From the NCBI GenBank assembly GCA_003313425.1, contig NHZP01000011.1, positions 620,001 through 684,000 of the forward strand: a stretch of DNA of 64,000 nt. Direction: 5' to 3'. Under the pieces are notes generated by a model. It was not told where the DNA came from. It was given only the letters and a program-made list of their open reading frames with translations, and ran no database searches. Of this stretch, positions 21,441-31,972 are shown one piece after another; position 1 is the first letter of the stretch; every line of letters begins with the position of its first letter. Source of the DNA: Pseudopyrenochaeta lycopersici. Lineage: Eukaryota; Ascomycota; Dothideomycetes; Pleosporales; Pseudopyrenochaetaceae. A program made the position numbers and the translations under genes.

Positions 21441-21797
21441 AGTACCCCATTGAACAGTCGAACCAAACAGCCCATATCACACGTAACAGATGGAGCAATG
21501 TGAGTTCGAGTTGATCTATTTTCGACACACCATCGTCCTGTACGTGTGAAATAAGAATAGGTCCGCTCAGCCGCGGCTAGTAACGCCAACACCTTGGAAG
21601 TACCTATGGCACCATGCCTATAACCAGGCCTTTCAAGAAGATAAGGAAAATCGCCAAGTGTAAGAAACAATCGTCAAATCGTTTGCCCAATCATAGGTTA
21701 TAGCGGATAAATATCTGCGAGATGTGATCCAGAACGACATTTCAACTATGAAGTACAGAAATGAGAAGAGATGGAGGTCTTTGGACTCAAACCGAAC
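21441..21797. other. Convergent spacer
   Basis: 357 bp between the stop codon of GatC and that of the uncharacterised 191-aa gene. Presumed 3' untranslated sequence; nothing else is seen. Confidence 0.45.
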
Positions 21798-22373
21798 CTA
21801 CACCGAGCGAACTTTGATCTCTTTCTTACACGACGTACAGTATTCAATCACGTGCGCCCCCAGTCCGCAATCGCAGAAGGGTGATTCGTCGAGATCGGAT
21901 AGATCAGGTGTCGCCAATCGTCGCAATCTAGGAGTAGGGGGTGGTGTCAAGTCTGAGGGTGCTTGTAAAATCATTCTCGTCTTGTTGCTTCTGGCACCGC
22001 ATCGCTGTCGAGCCTTATCAATGATTACGACTTTCGGTCTGACATTGCATGAGCGATGCTTGGCAGATGTCACGTGTAATGCCAAGCCAGACCTCTCAGA
22101 GTCCGATCCTGAGGAGGGGTTGCGCGGCGAAGCATCGGCTGGATGACGCTTTGGAGACATTTTTTGATTGTATACTGGATACAGTGTCCAATCAAGATGT
22201 GTGGTTGGTGCTGACTGGGCGTTGCGGTCGACTCGAGAACGACAACAGGACTCTGCGACTTGCCGGCCAGCGCCATCATGATAAACCGTCTGACGATACT
22301 TTCTAAGGTCATGCGACTGGAACGGACCTCTTGGTGCCTGTTGGGTCGAAGATGTTGGCTGTGACGACGACAT
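21798..22373 (-). CDS. Uncharacterised protein with C-terminal Cys-rich tail
   Basis: 191 aa from the ATG at 22373 (open frame continues upstream in what looks like a pyrimidine-rich leader). It is a low-complexity, basic N-terminal two thirds followed by a more conserved-looking end: LTPPPTPRLRRLATPDLSDLDE, then FCDCG, EYCTSCKKEIKVRSV. The CxC...CxxC arrangement could form a small zinc knuckle. The phrase RLxTPDLSDL before a Cys-rich tail is, to my memory, seen in short hypothetical proteins of filamentous ascomycetes, but I cannot name a family. A TATATA stretch lies at about 22559-22565, roughly 190 bp upstream. The first half could contain an undetected intron. Moderate confidence that it is a gene; no function is proposed. 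Confidence 0.5.
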   Translation of the reverse strand: MSSSQPTSSTQQAPRGPFQSHDLRKYRQTVYHDGAGRQVAESCCRSRVDRNAQSAPTTHLDWTLYPVYNQKMSPKRHPADASPRNPSSGSDSERSGLALHVTSAKHRSCNVRPKVVIIDKARQRCGARSNKTRMILQAPSDLTPPPTPRLRRLATPDLSDLDESPFCDCGLGAHVIEYCTSCKKEIKVRSV

Positions 22374-24432
22374 GCTGAAGAGCAAGGACGGTAGGCCAGC
22401 ACCAGCACGGAATATGAAGCGAGACTCCAGAACGTTGCAGCAGGCTCTGTAAATGATGCAAACTTGGAATGGCGATGACGAAAAAGTGTTTGGTGATGGG
22501 TGCGTGGAGATGTAAGTGGGGGAGAGGAGTGATGGTGCGGAAGGTGGGCGATGCGAGGTATATATCAGTGCGAAGGTCAGCCCGCCAAGCCCACACCCTC
22601 CCCGACACATCGGGCTCCTGCCCTGCCCCCATAACCGCCCAGTGGCCTTGCCCCTCTACTGCATTCGAATACAGCGTCCACGATCGCAATTCTAGAATTG
22701 AATCCAATGGCACAGAGACTGTCCGGTCTGATTTGCATACTCCTAATCCTATTTGGCATGCCTCTGGGTTCGAGCATGGGCGACCTCTAACTGAGATTGC
22801 TCTTGTACATACAACGCAGTCTTTGAAGCTCTCGTGGGCTTACAGTTTGGTTGAGAGGGTCGAGTGCCTTCGGTGCATCGTGTTTTCACCATATTCGGTC
22901 TTCCACCTTCCTGTCGCCTGCGAAGCAGCAACTTCCTATGCTCTACAATAATGATTTTCTGCCAAACCGCTCTTGTTTGGCATCATATACCTTTCTATGT
23001 CGTATATGGGTCTTTCCGACATGTTGATACCCCGTGGTTGAGCAGGTCATGTCCCATGGTTGGGTAGGGTCGCCAAGACTGCCGCTCATTAGGAACCCGC
23101 CAGAATGTTTGGTGCTACTCACGAATTAGAGCTTTAGAATTCGACTCAGTCTATTCGCCTCGACGCGATATACACAGGTCTACTCTGGAGTAGTTATCTT
23201 TTTCCCGTGTCAGATACGCAGCCATCGAAGGCTTGTCAGTGAATAACTATCACGTGACGCTTCCAGCACGCTGAATCGTCCGGTTAGCATTGAGGGGATT
23301 ATAGTGAACAATTGTTGAAACTGAATATTGCATCTCAATAATATGCACTTCAGAGGAGTTCGACGTGGCTCAAGTTGCACTCTTATTGTCCAGGCATAGG
23401 TGACCACTGTGCCACAATATGGTTGGTCCTGCAGTGTTTAGGCATCCGTATGGTTTTCTACCCCGCTTTACTCTCATTTTGTGTCCATCCTAGATAAAAG
23501 TTAGACTATTCAATATTTGCTGAACAATATTCGAGTTCAACTTTACTTGTCATATAGCGCACACTTTGTCACCCAAGTTTTGTGGCAGTTTGTACGGTAT
23601 CGCTGTTCTTTGAGCCAATAATATAGACCTTCTATAAAACCTCATCAACATTTTAAGCCATGATTCAGGGTTACTACATTTGAATCATAACTGGCGTCTT
23701 CTGCTCCTTGGTTCGCTGTTGCTTAAGCATGTCTTGCACATTCTTCTCCTGGGAATCCCTGTAAACTATCTTCGCTTAAAGGCCGTCCCTCGTAAATTGC
23801 ACTCGAGGGTTTTATTCTAACGGCCAGAATAATTGATTTCTTGCAAACCAAAACCCAATTTCGAGTGCATGAGGCATGATCTTTCCAATAGAGACGTTCG
23901 TTCTTTCGCATAGTAAATTGAGAAAAAAAAGTATTGATGTCCACTATTGTTTCGTGTCCACATTCAATATTCTCGACACCCACGATTGGTTCATGGATCA
24001 ATCAAGCGGTATCGCCTTCTAAGCTCTCAGCTGTGGCGGATTTATGGCAGAAGTCTGCGATCATCACAAGAACGAACACTTTACATAACCCAGAGAAAGA
24101 ACAAGTGTGCAGGACGCAGAAACGTATGTCTTCCTCAAACCAATAAATCTTGGCTGCTAGAGCTACGTTACCTGTTAAGAGCGAAAGCGATTATTTGTGC
24201 GAAAGATGTGTTCCATTGAAGTTTGGGTGATGTGGTATGGCCCTGTCTTGGCACGAGTAATATCTCAGAACTTCACTAATCCCGAAGTGGTAAGCCACTT
24301 CCGCGGGTGCTCATGCCTCGGCCCAGTCATGCTTCCCGAGCGTCTTCACGCGCGCTCAACACCGCGCCGACGTTCTCTACTACAAACAGATTCTCTTATT
24401 CTCTTTTACCAGCCTAGCGCAAACGAGCAAAT
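22374..24432. other. Gene-free 2-kb region
   Basis: It contains the leader of the minus-strand 191-aa gene on the left and the PEX14/17 promoter on the right. The stretch 23200-24150 is more AT-rich than neighbours and has only broken frames, so it could be old degenerate coding or transposon sequence, but no family is recognised. Confidence 0.45.
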
Positions 24433-25675
24433 ATGTCGAATAAGCCAAAGATACCCGAATGGCAACGAGCTACGACCGATAGCGCTTCTTCGCCATCTGT
24501 TGCGGACGAACCGATACCCGAACAGCCAGCGCAAGCTCCAGTACCTACTGAAGAGGATCTTCCTAACGCAGAAGGCGATGACCAGATGGATGAGAGTACA
24601 GATCTGCTAGAGCAAGCGTCGAGGTTTCTCGATGACCCGGCAATCCGCGATGCGCCACGGGAAAAGAAAGTAGTGTTCCTGGAATCCAAGGGAGTAAGGG
24701 CGGAAGATATTGAAGAACTGCTGGGCGCAACTCCTCACGAAGACAATCTATCTGGATTGGAGGAGGTTGGAGAGCGGGTGTGGTCATCGGTGAGTATTGA
24801 AACCTCTATCAACCACCACAGACCTTCTTAGGTTCGTCTGCGCGTCTCCCACAAGTTGCTTATCTTAATAGGCGCCTTCTAAGCACGCAAACACACCCGA
24901 AGCGAGACCTCAGCCGCGCGATATACCACCGATCGTGACATACCCCGAGTTCCTCGCAACGTCCGAAAAGCCACCACCTCTTGTAACTACGAAGCGACTA
25001 GTAACGACTGCATATGTGGCTGGAGGGCTAATGGCAAGCATATACGGAATATCTAAGTATATCATTGCACCAATGACGGTAAACCTCGCCGAATCACGGC
25101 ACGACTTCGCATCTCACACACAGACCCAATTGAAGGAATTCAATGAGAGACTAGGGAAATCAGTGTCAGTTGATCCTGCAAACTCAACCAAGATCACAGA
25201 CATTGTCGACGATATTTCAGAAGCAGACTCGGATCCTACTGAGCTCTACCATCGCGACTACGGCACTCAGACCACACCCACGCTCTCACGTCGCGCCTCC
25301 GTGTCCTCCACCACAGACACTGAGCCTACTGTTACAGCACATGAAACCCGTCTCAAGATTATAAAATCGCACCTACAAGAGCTCGAGGCCAACCGATCAA
25401 ACGACAGCACATCCCGAGATTCGCTCAAGACCAAGGTCTCTGACTTGACCACATATCTGAGCGAGATGAGCTACCAGAATCAGTACTACTCAAGCTCAAG
25501 TGGCTTTTATGGCAATAATTATGGATTGCCAGGGGGTAAAGACGGGAAGAATGATCAGATTGAGGTGCTGAAGAATGATATCAGGGCCGTGAAGGGTGTG
25601 TTCTTAAGTGCGAGAAACTTCCCTACTGGCGGAAGAAGTACACCACCTATGCCCACAGGGAGGGTCGGGGCGTGA
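24433..25675 (+). CDS. PEX14/17: Peroxin 14/17 (Pex33-like), peroxisomal docking complex
   Basis: Exons 24433-24789 and 24872-25675, with an 82-nt intron (GTGAGT...AATAG); 1161 nt, 386 aa. The N-terminal Pex14 domain (about residues 55-100) reads LLEQASRFLDDPAIRDAP, EKKVVFLESKGV and EEIEELLG-like helices; it binds WxxxF motifs of the import receptor Pex5. The second part, YPEFLATSEKPPPLVTTKRL, VAGGLMASIYGISKYIIAPM (membrane segment), AESRHDFASHTQTQLKEFN and coiled-coil KIIKSHLQELEANR, resembles Pex17. This hybrid peroxin is specific to filamentous ascomycetes and acts with Pex14 and Pex13 in matrix protein and Woronin-body import. The C-terminus (GGRSTPPMPTGRVGA) is Gly/Pro-rich. It runs in the same direction as the DUF726 gene 314 bp downstream. 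Confidence 0.88.
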
Positions 25676-25989
25676 CCTTATATACTTGTTTTGGGAATGA
25701 AGGTCTAGGGGTTGAACATGTCTCAGCTTTTAGTTGTGAACAAAATGTAGCTGAATTTGCTCAATCTAGGATGCCGTTGCTAATAATACCTAATCGATCA
25801 GTACCGTGAGCTTTTGTTTTGTTCTGGGATGTTAGCATGTGCCTCAGGCATCCGGCCCCACTACTACAGATTGACGTCATTCCCAAAACAGTAATATACA
25901 CCACTAGCTCTTGCCTTGCCTACTGGACACACACAACACAATCCTATTTGCACGCAATCACTTATCAGTACACATCCTGACCAGCAAAG
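25676..25989. promoter_or_regulatory. Promoter region of the DUF726 gene
   Basis: 314 bp between PEX14/17 and the next ATG. A CACACACAACACAA tract sits close to the start codon; no clear TATA box. Confidence 0.35.
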
Positions 25990-28137
25990 ATGGCAAGCTG
26001 GGCGCCCAAACTACCTTCCTTTGGGCAGGCACACACTGCAGAGAAAGATGATACGTCACTCACCACCCTCCTTGATGTAGACCAATGTGCAGATCTTACT
26101 TTTTTAATTGCGACCATCACTGCCACAATGCGGCAGTCGCTACTGGATACCTTTAAAGCAGAGGAGTCGCCACAGGATGTGAAGACCCTAAATTCAGAGG
26201 CTGAGCTCTTGAAAGACGTCTCCTCGGGTCTCGCCAGTGCCGACGTTACGAAGGAGGACAAAGTTAAGAAGGACAGGCAGTCGCGCGAAGAAGATGCAAG
26301 GAAAGAGCTAGCACAACCTGAGGTTCAAGAGCTTAAGAAAGAGATGCTGAGGTATTTTGATGGATGGCGCGGCAAAGTCATCGGAAGGGTGGGCGAAATT
26401 GTGAACTCAAGAGAGCAAGCTAAAGAGCAGACACGACACATCGGAAGCCAAGAGGTTGAAAGGGTCGTGAAGAAGTCTGAGCCTGGAATGACGAGTATAA
26501 ATAGCCTCGACAGCAAGGCTGAAGACGAGGAGAAAGCGTTTAGGAACTTGTATCCGCCTGTTTCGAATGCTCTGATACAACTGGAAGAGAACAAGCGGGC
26601 ACTGATTCTTCATTCCTTGGTTCTCATCCTTTTAAGTCTGGAGCACTACTCAGCGCACTCGCGTGTCCTAATTCTTCATCTCACAAGTGCGCTTCATCTC
26701 AAACTATCTATCTTGAAGAAGGATGAAGAGACTGTCGCCCGGGGACTTCTCGAAGCAGCGTCTCAGCAACTCAACGCTGATGCGGAGACCAAGAAAGCAG
26801 CCGAAGCCTCCCAAACAGCAAGGAAATGGAAAGTCGGGCTCGCATCAGTGGCAGGCGCTGCCTTAATCGGCGTAACAGGAGGGCTCGCAGCTCCTCTCCT
26901 TGCAGCTGGTGTCGGGACCGTGATGGGCGGTTTAGGCCTTGGGGCTACAGCTGCAGCCGGCTACCTTGGTACCCTCGCTGGCTCGACAGTGCTTGTTGGT
27001 GGGCTTTTCGGCGCGTACGGCGCCAAGATGACCGGCAAAGCAATGGACGATTACGCCCGAGAAGTCGAAGATTTCGCTTTCATACCGATTCACCGCTCGC
27101 AGGACCCGAAACATCAAGACAATGAATCTCGGCGTCTGCGCGTCGCTATCGCAGTATCTGGCTGGCTGAGGGATGCCGAGGAAGCGCACAAGCCATGGCG
27201 GTATATTGGTAAAGGCACCGAGGGCTTCGCGCTACGCTGGGAACTCGAGGCCCTTCTCAAACTTGGACACAGTCTTGAGACATTTGTGACAAGTGCAGCA
27301 TGGGGATACGCGAAGAAGAAGATAATCGAGCGGACGGTGTTCGCAACATTGACGGCAGCTCTCTGGCCTCTCAGCCTCCTCAAAATTGCATCTGTGCTTG
27401 ACAACCCGTTCTCAGTCACGAAGTACCGCGCCGAAAAGGCAGGAGAAGTTCTGGCTGACGCACTCATCAACAAAGTCCAGGGTGAAAGACCGGTAACACT
27501 CGTAGGATATTCCCTCGGTGCACGTCTCATATACTCCTGCTGCCAGAAACTCGCAGAACGAAAGGCCTTCGGGCTCATCGAGAACGTCGTCTTGCTCGGT
27601 GCACCTTGTCCATCCGACGCAGCGGACTGGCGGTGTATCCGTGCCGTTGTCAGTGGCCGCGTAGTCAATGTCTTCTCCAAGCAGGACTACATTCTGGGTT
27701 TCTTATACCGCACATCCTCTGTACAACTCGGTGTCGCAGGTCTACAGCCCGTTCTCGGCGTGCACGGCATACAAAATGTCGACGTAACGGAACTAGTAGA
27801 CGGGCACTTACAATACCGCTTCATCACCGGATCTATCCTTCGCAAAATCGGATTTGAAGACGTCGATATAGCAGAGGTTGAGCGCGCAGAAGCCGAGCTG
27901 AAGAAGCAGAAGGAAGAAGAGGAGCATCAACGGCAGAAGAACGAAAACAAAAGTGATGGCGAAGGAGACAATGAGAAGGAGAAATTAGAAAAGGATGTGC
28001 AGAAGAAGAGCGAGCAGAGCATTTTTCAAATAATGCAGAAGAAGACGCACGATTTGGATATCGCGGGATTTTTGAGCGGGGGAAAGAAGGATAATCAGAA
28101 ACCGGAGAGCGCACAGCAGAAGGTTGAGACGAAGTGA
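25990..28137 (+). CDS. DUF726 / TMCO4-like membrane protein with lipase-type serine motif
   Basis: Intronless, 715 aa. The N-terminal ~270 residues are helical and charged. Residues ~280-350 are glycine/alanine-rich hydrophobic helices (GLASVAGAALIGVTGG, GTVMGGLGLGATAAAGYLG, AGSTVLVGGLFGAYGAKM) likely to insert in membranes. The DUF726 alpha/beta-hydrolase-like domain follows: RVAIAVSGWLRD, WRYIGKGTEGFALRWE, RPVTLVGYSLGARLIYSCC with a GxSxG (GYSLG) nucleophile elbow, ENVVLLGAPCPSD, and VVNVFSKQDYILGFLYR. The yeast homologue Mil1 is a membrane protein interacting with AP-1 clathrin adaptors; enzymatic activity is unproven. The C-terminal ~100 residues are a strongly charged Lys/Glu coiled coil. 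Confidence 0.9.
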   Translation: MASWAPKLPSFGQAHTAEKDDTSLTTLLDVDQCADLTFLIATITATMRQSLLDTFKAEESPQDVKTLNSEAELLKDVSSGLASADVTKEDKVKKDRQSREEDARKELAQPEVQELKKEMLRYFDGWRGKVIGRVGEIVNSREQAKEQTRHIGSQEVERVVKKSEPGMTSINSLDSKAEDEEKAFRNLYPPVSNALIQLEENKRALILHSLVLILLSLEHYSAHSRVLILHLTSALHLKLSILKKDEETVARGLLEAASQQLNADAETKKAAEASQTARKWKVGLASVAGAALIGVTGGLAAPLLAAGVGTVMGGLGLGATAAAGYLGTLAGSTVLVGGLFGAYGAKMTGKAMDDYAREVEDFAFIPIHRSQDPKHQDNESRRLRVAIAVSGWLRDAEEAHKPWRYIGKGTEGFALRWELEALLKLGHSLETFVTSAAWGYAKKKIIERTVFATLTAALWPLSLLKIASVLDNPFSVTKYRAEKAGEVLADALINKVQGERPVTLVGYSLGARLIYSCCQKLAERKAFGLIENVVLLGAPCPSDAADWRCIRAVVSGRVVNVFSKQDYILGFLYRTSSVQLGVAGLQPVLGVHGIQNVDVTELVDGHLQYRFITGSILRKIGFEDVDIAEVERAEAELKKQKEEEEHQRQKNENKSDGEGDNEKEKLEKDVQKKSEQSIFQIMQKKTHDLDIAGFLSGGKKDNQKPESAQQKVETK

Positions 28138-28407
28138 GTTGAGAGAGTATGATGGGCTATGTAGGTAGCCTTTCGGGAATAGACAGCGTAAGAGTATATT
28201 TGCGTACGAAGCTACACATCGCACTGGAACAAGACTGAAAGAGTTATGCAGTCAACATAGAGCAAAGACGACTGGATATTGTTCAATGACGAATAAAGAA
28301 AAGAATATATAACGATAGTCAGCTGTAGAAACCAGAAATAGAATCTAAACTAGGTATATCCATCCATTTCCTGTACAAACGCCCAACACCTTTATAATCA
28401 GGGAATA

Positions 28408-31400
28408 TTACCAGGTCCCCTGTAGGGGTAAGTCCCTGCTTGAGAAGCCAACGCCAATACCGAACTGGCCTTGGGGCAAGACCCAGTTCTGCCTCTTGAC
28501 ATCCCAATAGCTCAGATCCTTTCTCGTGACCTCAAACGTGACCAGCTGCCTGCCGCCTCCAGTGCCATGTTCCTGCTTCTGGGCCTCGATATGGACTTTT
28601 TCAAAGCCCCTGAGTACGCGGACGGGGAAATCGACGGGTTCGCCAGTCTCGTGATCCTTGTAGTTTTGCGGCAGGGAAATGTACAGCTGCACGACTGTCG
28701 AGCCATCGACGGGGCCGATGTTGGTTACGGAGGCGCTGACAGTGAGGAGTGTGGTGTAGAGATCTGGGTTCCCGCCTGGGCCGCCGCCCGCGTCGCTGAG
28801 CGGACTCTGTAGTTGCGAGGTTTGAATGTCGGATTTCCTGATGCCATCTACTGAGTCGAGCCATGGATAAATGTACTTTTCTACCTTGTGCCAGCCGTCT
28901 GGGAAGAGCGCGGATTTTGGATCTGGTATGTCTGTGGAGTAGCTTGGTGGTGTGAGCCCAGCGGGTCGAGGGGCAGGCAGTGGTGTCTTAGCACCTTTAT
29001 CGCTCGTGATGAGGAGGGAGGAGAGTTTGAACTGCGTGTATGACAGACCATAACCGAACTCGTATCGTGGAGCGATGTCTTTCTTGTCAAAGTGGCGGTA
29101 GTCAATGTAGAGACCTTCGGAGAAGTTCTGCTGAGGAGATAGGCCGTCCGAGGGGCTTGGAAGGTACTTGACTTTGCTACCTGGACCGTAATCGTCCTCT
29201 TTCTTGGCGATTGTGTATGGAAGACGGCCAGAGGGATTGACGTCTCCGAAGAGGATATCAACGATCGCATTTCCGGACTCTGTGCCGGGCAGGTTGGCAA
29301 GGATGACGGCTTTGACGTTCATGATGTCGATAAAGTTCTCTAGAATGACGGGCCCGACGCTGTGGATTACGACGACGACATCGCCCATTCCTTCTCCGCA
29401 GCCTTTGGCGACATCTTGGACCAGTTTGTCGCCACCTTTCTGAAGGTAGAGATCATTTCTGTCACCACGGATGCCTGGATAATTGTCAGTCTCTCTTACT
29501 TGCGCACTCTGCTGAAATACTCACTTTCGTAGTGTTCGTATCCCTCGCCAGCATCCGCATTGGCAAACACAATACAAAGATCTTGCTCCTCAAGAATCTC
29601 CTTCTGGCTAGGAAGCTTATTCTCCAGCCAGTCGGTCACATAGACAGTCTCGTCGTCGAATGCCTCCCGGATGGCAGACATGGGTTCAATCAGATATGTA
29701 AAGTTGACAGCGCCAGAGCCCCAGCCTGAGGCTAATGTTCCGTCATTGCAGCTCTGATCCGAGCAGTGGTTGATGCCCTCGTGAGGCAGGCGTGCATCTT
29801 CACCAAAGATGCCAACACGGTATTTCGTGCGTCGCTTGGACTTGTCACTGCGCTTCCAGCCTTTACGGACCAGAGGCAATAGCTTGCCTTCATTCTTAAG
29901 CAGCACAGTGCCTTCGGCGGCGATGCGACGGACCAGATGTCCGTGCGCATCCTTTCCTTCGCCTTGAGCATTCACAAACTTGTTCACGACGCCCATAGAA
30001 TGGTCCGACGGGCTGCCTTCGTGTAGCTTACCAATTCGGTCGTTGGTCCATGAGGAAAAGTTGGGGCCTTCATCATCCCACTTGTCCTGTCCGACCTGGT
30101 ACCAAGAGGCAACGACACGGGTGACCATATCGTCGAGACGGTCGATTGGTACGCTACCATTCAGAACAGCCCTGGTAAGCTCAGCACCCCAGAGGCTTTC
30201 TCCCTTTGCCCAACGAAGACCATCGCCAGGCATGGTCACATCGAGCCCAGCGAGAGCACTAGCAACGCCAGCTCGTTGGGCCAACCAGTCGCTCTGCACA
30301 AAACCCTGGAAGCCAAGCTCATCCTTCAGGATTCCGTTGAGCAGCTTGCTATTTTGACATGCATACGACGAGTTGAGCTGATTGTACGAACACATGACTG
30401 ACGTTACGCCGGCCCTTACGGAATCGGCAAATGGCCAGGCATATATCTCGTGCAGCGTGCGGTCGTCGATGTTACTGGAAATGGCGTTCGGGATGCCCCA
30501 CTCCCAGGCTTGCCTGAAGTGCTCCTGTTCGTTCAACAAGTAATGCTTCGCGGTGGCCATGACGCCCTCCTCTTGGATGCCTTTGATAGTCTGTGCGGCT
30601 GCGATGCCCTGGAGTACTGGGTCTGAGCCGAATCCCTCCCAGTTGCGTCCACCAGCCGGCATACGTCCGAGGGGCCCCATCGCAGGGCCAAGGAGTACGT
30701 TGACGCCCTTGAGCCGTGCTTCCTGGCCATGCGCCTTGCCGCGCAGGTACATGAGTTCCTTGCTCCAGGTTGCGCCCACAGTAATGCCAGCAGGGAATGC
30801 GGTGATGTTGTCTGCGAATCGAATCCCCAGTGGTCCGTCCTGCAGACACAGGCTGGGGAACTTCAATCTCGGCACTTCGCCATTGTTACCCACGCACATC
30901 TCCATGCTCCATCCCGTCCCAGTTGTGATGTTGACCTTTTCCGGCAGCGTCATCTGCTTGACCAGCTCCGCAGCCTTTTTGTAGCTCTCCCCCCACTTTG
31001 GGTCTGTGCCGCCCTTGGGAGTCGGATACCACGGTGGGCTCAGGCCGTCCCTCGGCACGGATACTTTCCATGCCCATATCCCGCCTGATGCGAGCAGTAG
31101 CACGACGGCGGCAATGAATGTGAGCAGCCAGCAGCACCACCGTCCTGGAGCGCATCTGGCCTGCCGTCGAGCGTGGGGCGGGGCGGCAGCTTCCGTGTCT
31201 CTATACGACGCTCTCCGGATCTTGAGGTCGCCTGCGCTCTTCTTGCGCTTCAGTTTGCTGTCGAATGCGAGCGGATCGTCTTCTTCGAGGTCTTCTAGCG
31301 TGCCGTTCGAGTCGGACGAGAAGCGGGTCGGGGTGTCGACGTCGTCATCGGCAGGCGCGTCGAGCCTCGCGTACTTGCCGCGACGCAGCTCATGGGACTC

Positions 31401-31412
31401 GTAGGGCGGCAT
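28408..31412 (-). CDS. Membrane-anchored beta-glucosidase, glycoside hydrolase family 3
   Basis: Exons 29525-31412 and 28408-29474, with a 50-nt intron (GTGAGT...CCAG); 2955 nt, 984 aa from the ATG at 31412. The N-terminal ~90 residues are charged and cytosolic (dibasic and acidic clusters), then a single TM helix CCWLLTFIAAVVLLLASGGI (about 93-115), so it is a type II membrane protein, the bglE-like subgroup. GH3 N-domain: PSLCLQDGPLGIR, ATWSKELMYLRGKAHGQEARLKG, GPAMGPLGRMPAGGRNWEGF, MATAKHYLLNEQEHFR, VMCSYNQLN, and FQGFVQSDW with the catalytic Asp. GH3 C-domain: AAEGTVLLKNEGKLLPL, VVVVIHSVGPVILENF, NPSGRLPYTI. The last part is a fibronectin-III-like domain (FEVTRKDLSYWDVKRQNW). It removes terminal beta-glucose from oligosaccharides at the cell surface. 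The DUF726 gene is convergent. Confidence 0.93.
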
Positions 31413-31972
31413 CGTGGGCGGCAGACAGGCTCGATGTTTCCGAGAGGGAGCGGAATACCGTGGTTCGAGCTTGAGGACGATGAGATTGCCTGAAACGGCG
31501 CGGGCGTGAGCTTGGAGCTCGACGTATACCGCGTCTACAACTGATTCATGGGTCGGTGTTTCGTCGCCGCGGGTGCAGCAAGCGGCCGTCAACGGGCAGG
31601 CGGGAGATAGCAAGCACGGGAGAAAAAAAGTTTATTATCAGGTAGTACAAAAGCGCACAGCACCAAAGCCACTCTGCCGTTGTCGTGGCTCCAGAAGCAG
31701 CCCGAAACAGCGTCAGGGATGCCCTCCCCGTTCCTGCCGATCTCTTAGACCCAGAACTATTCTGGGCGCCACTCCCGCAATTCCGACCACTCGGGTGTCC
31801 GCCGCTTGTGCCGCAGAGCATACCATACGACAGCGCAGTGTGGATTATCTTCACAGTAACTTTGAGTGTTTGAGTTTGAATAGAGTTTGATATTCGTCGA
31901 CGCTTAAGCATTGGTATTCACATTCTTTGTTCGATGCACTTTTCCGATACTCCTATGCCTCCAAACCTGCAT
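31413..31972. promoter_or_regulatory. Promoter of the GH3 glucosidase / 3' flank of the methylcitrate synthase
   Basis: 560 bp between two minus-strand genes. The open frame of the glucosidase continues upstream to 31613 but without an ATG-based domain; I take it as leader. Confidence 0.4.

Noticed and set aside
23200..24150. AT-richer stretch considered as a RIP-degraded transposon
   Set aside because: No terminal repeats, no transposase or reverse transcriptase remnants recognised; left as unassigned.
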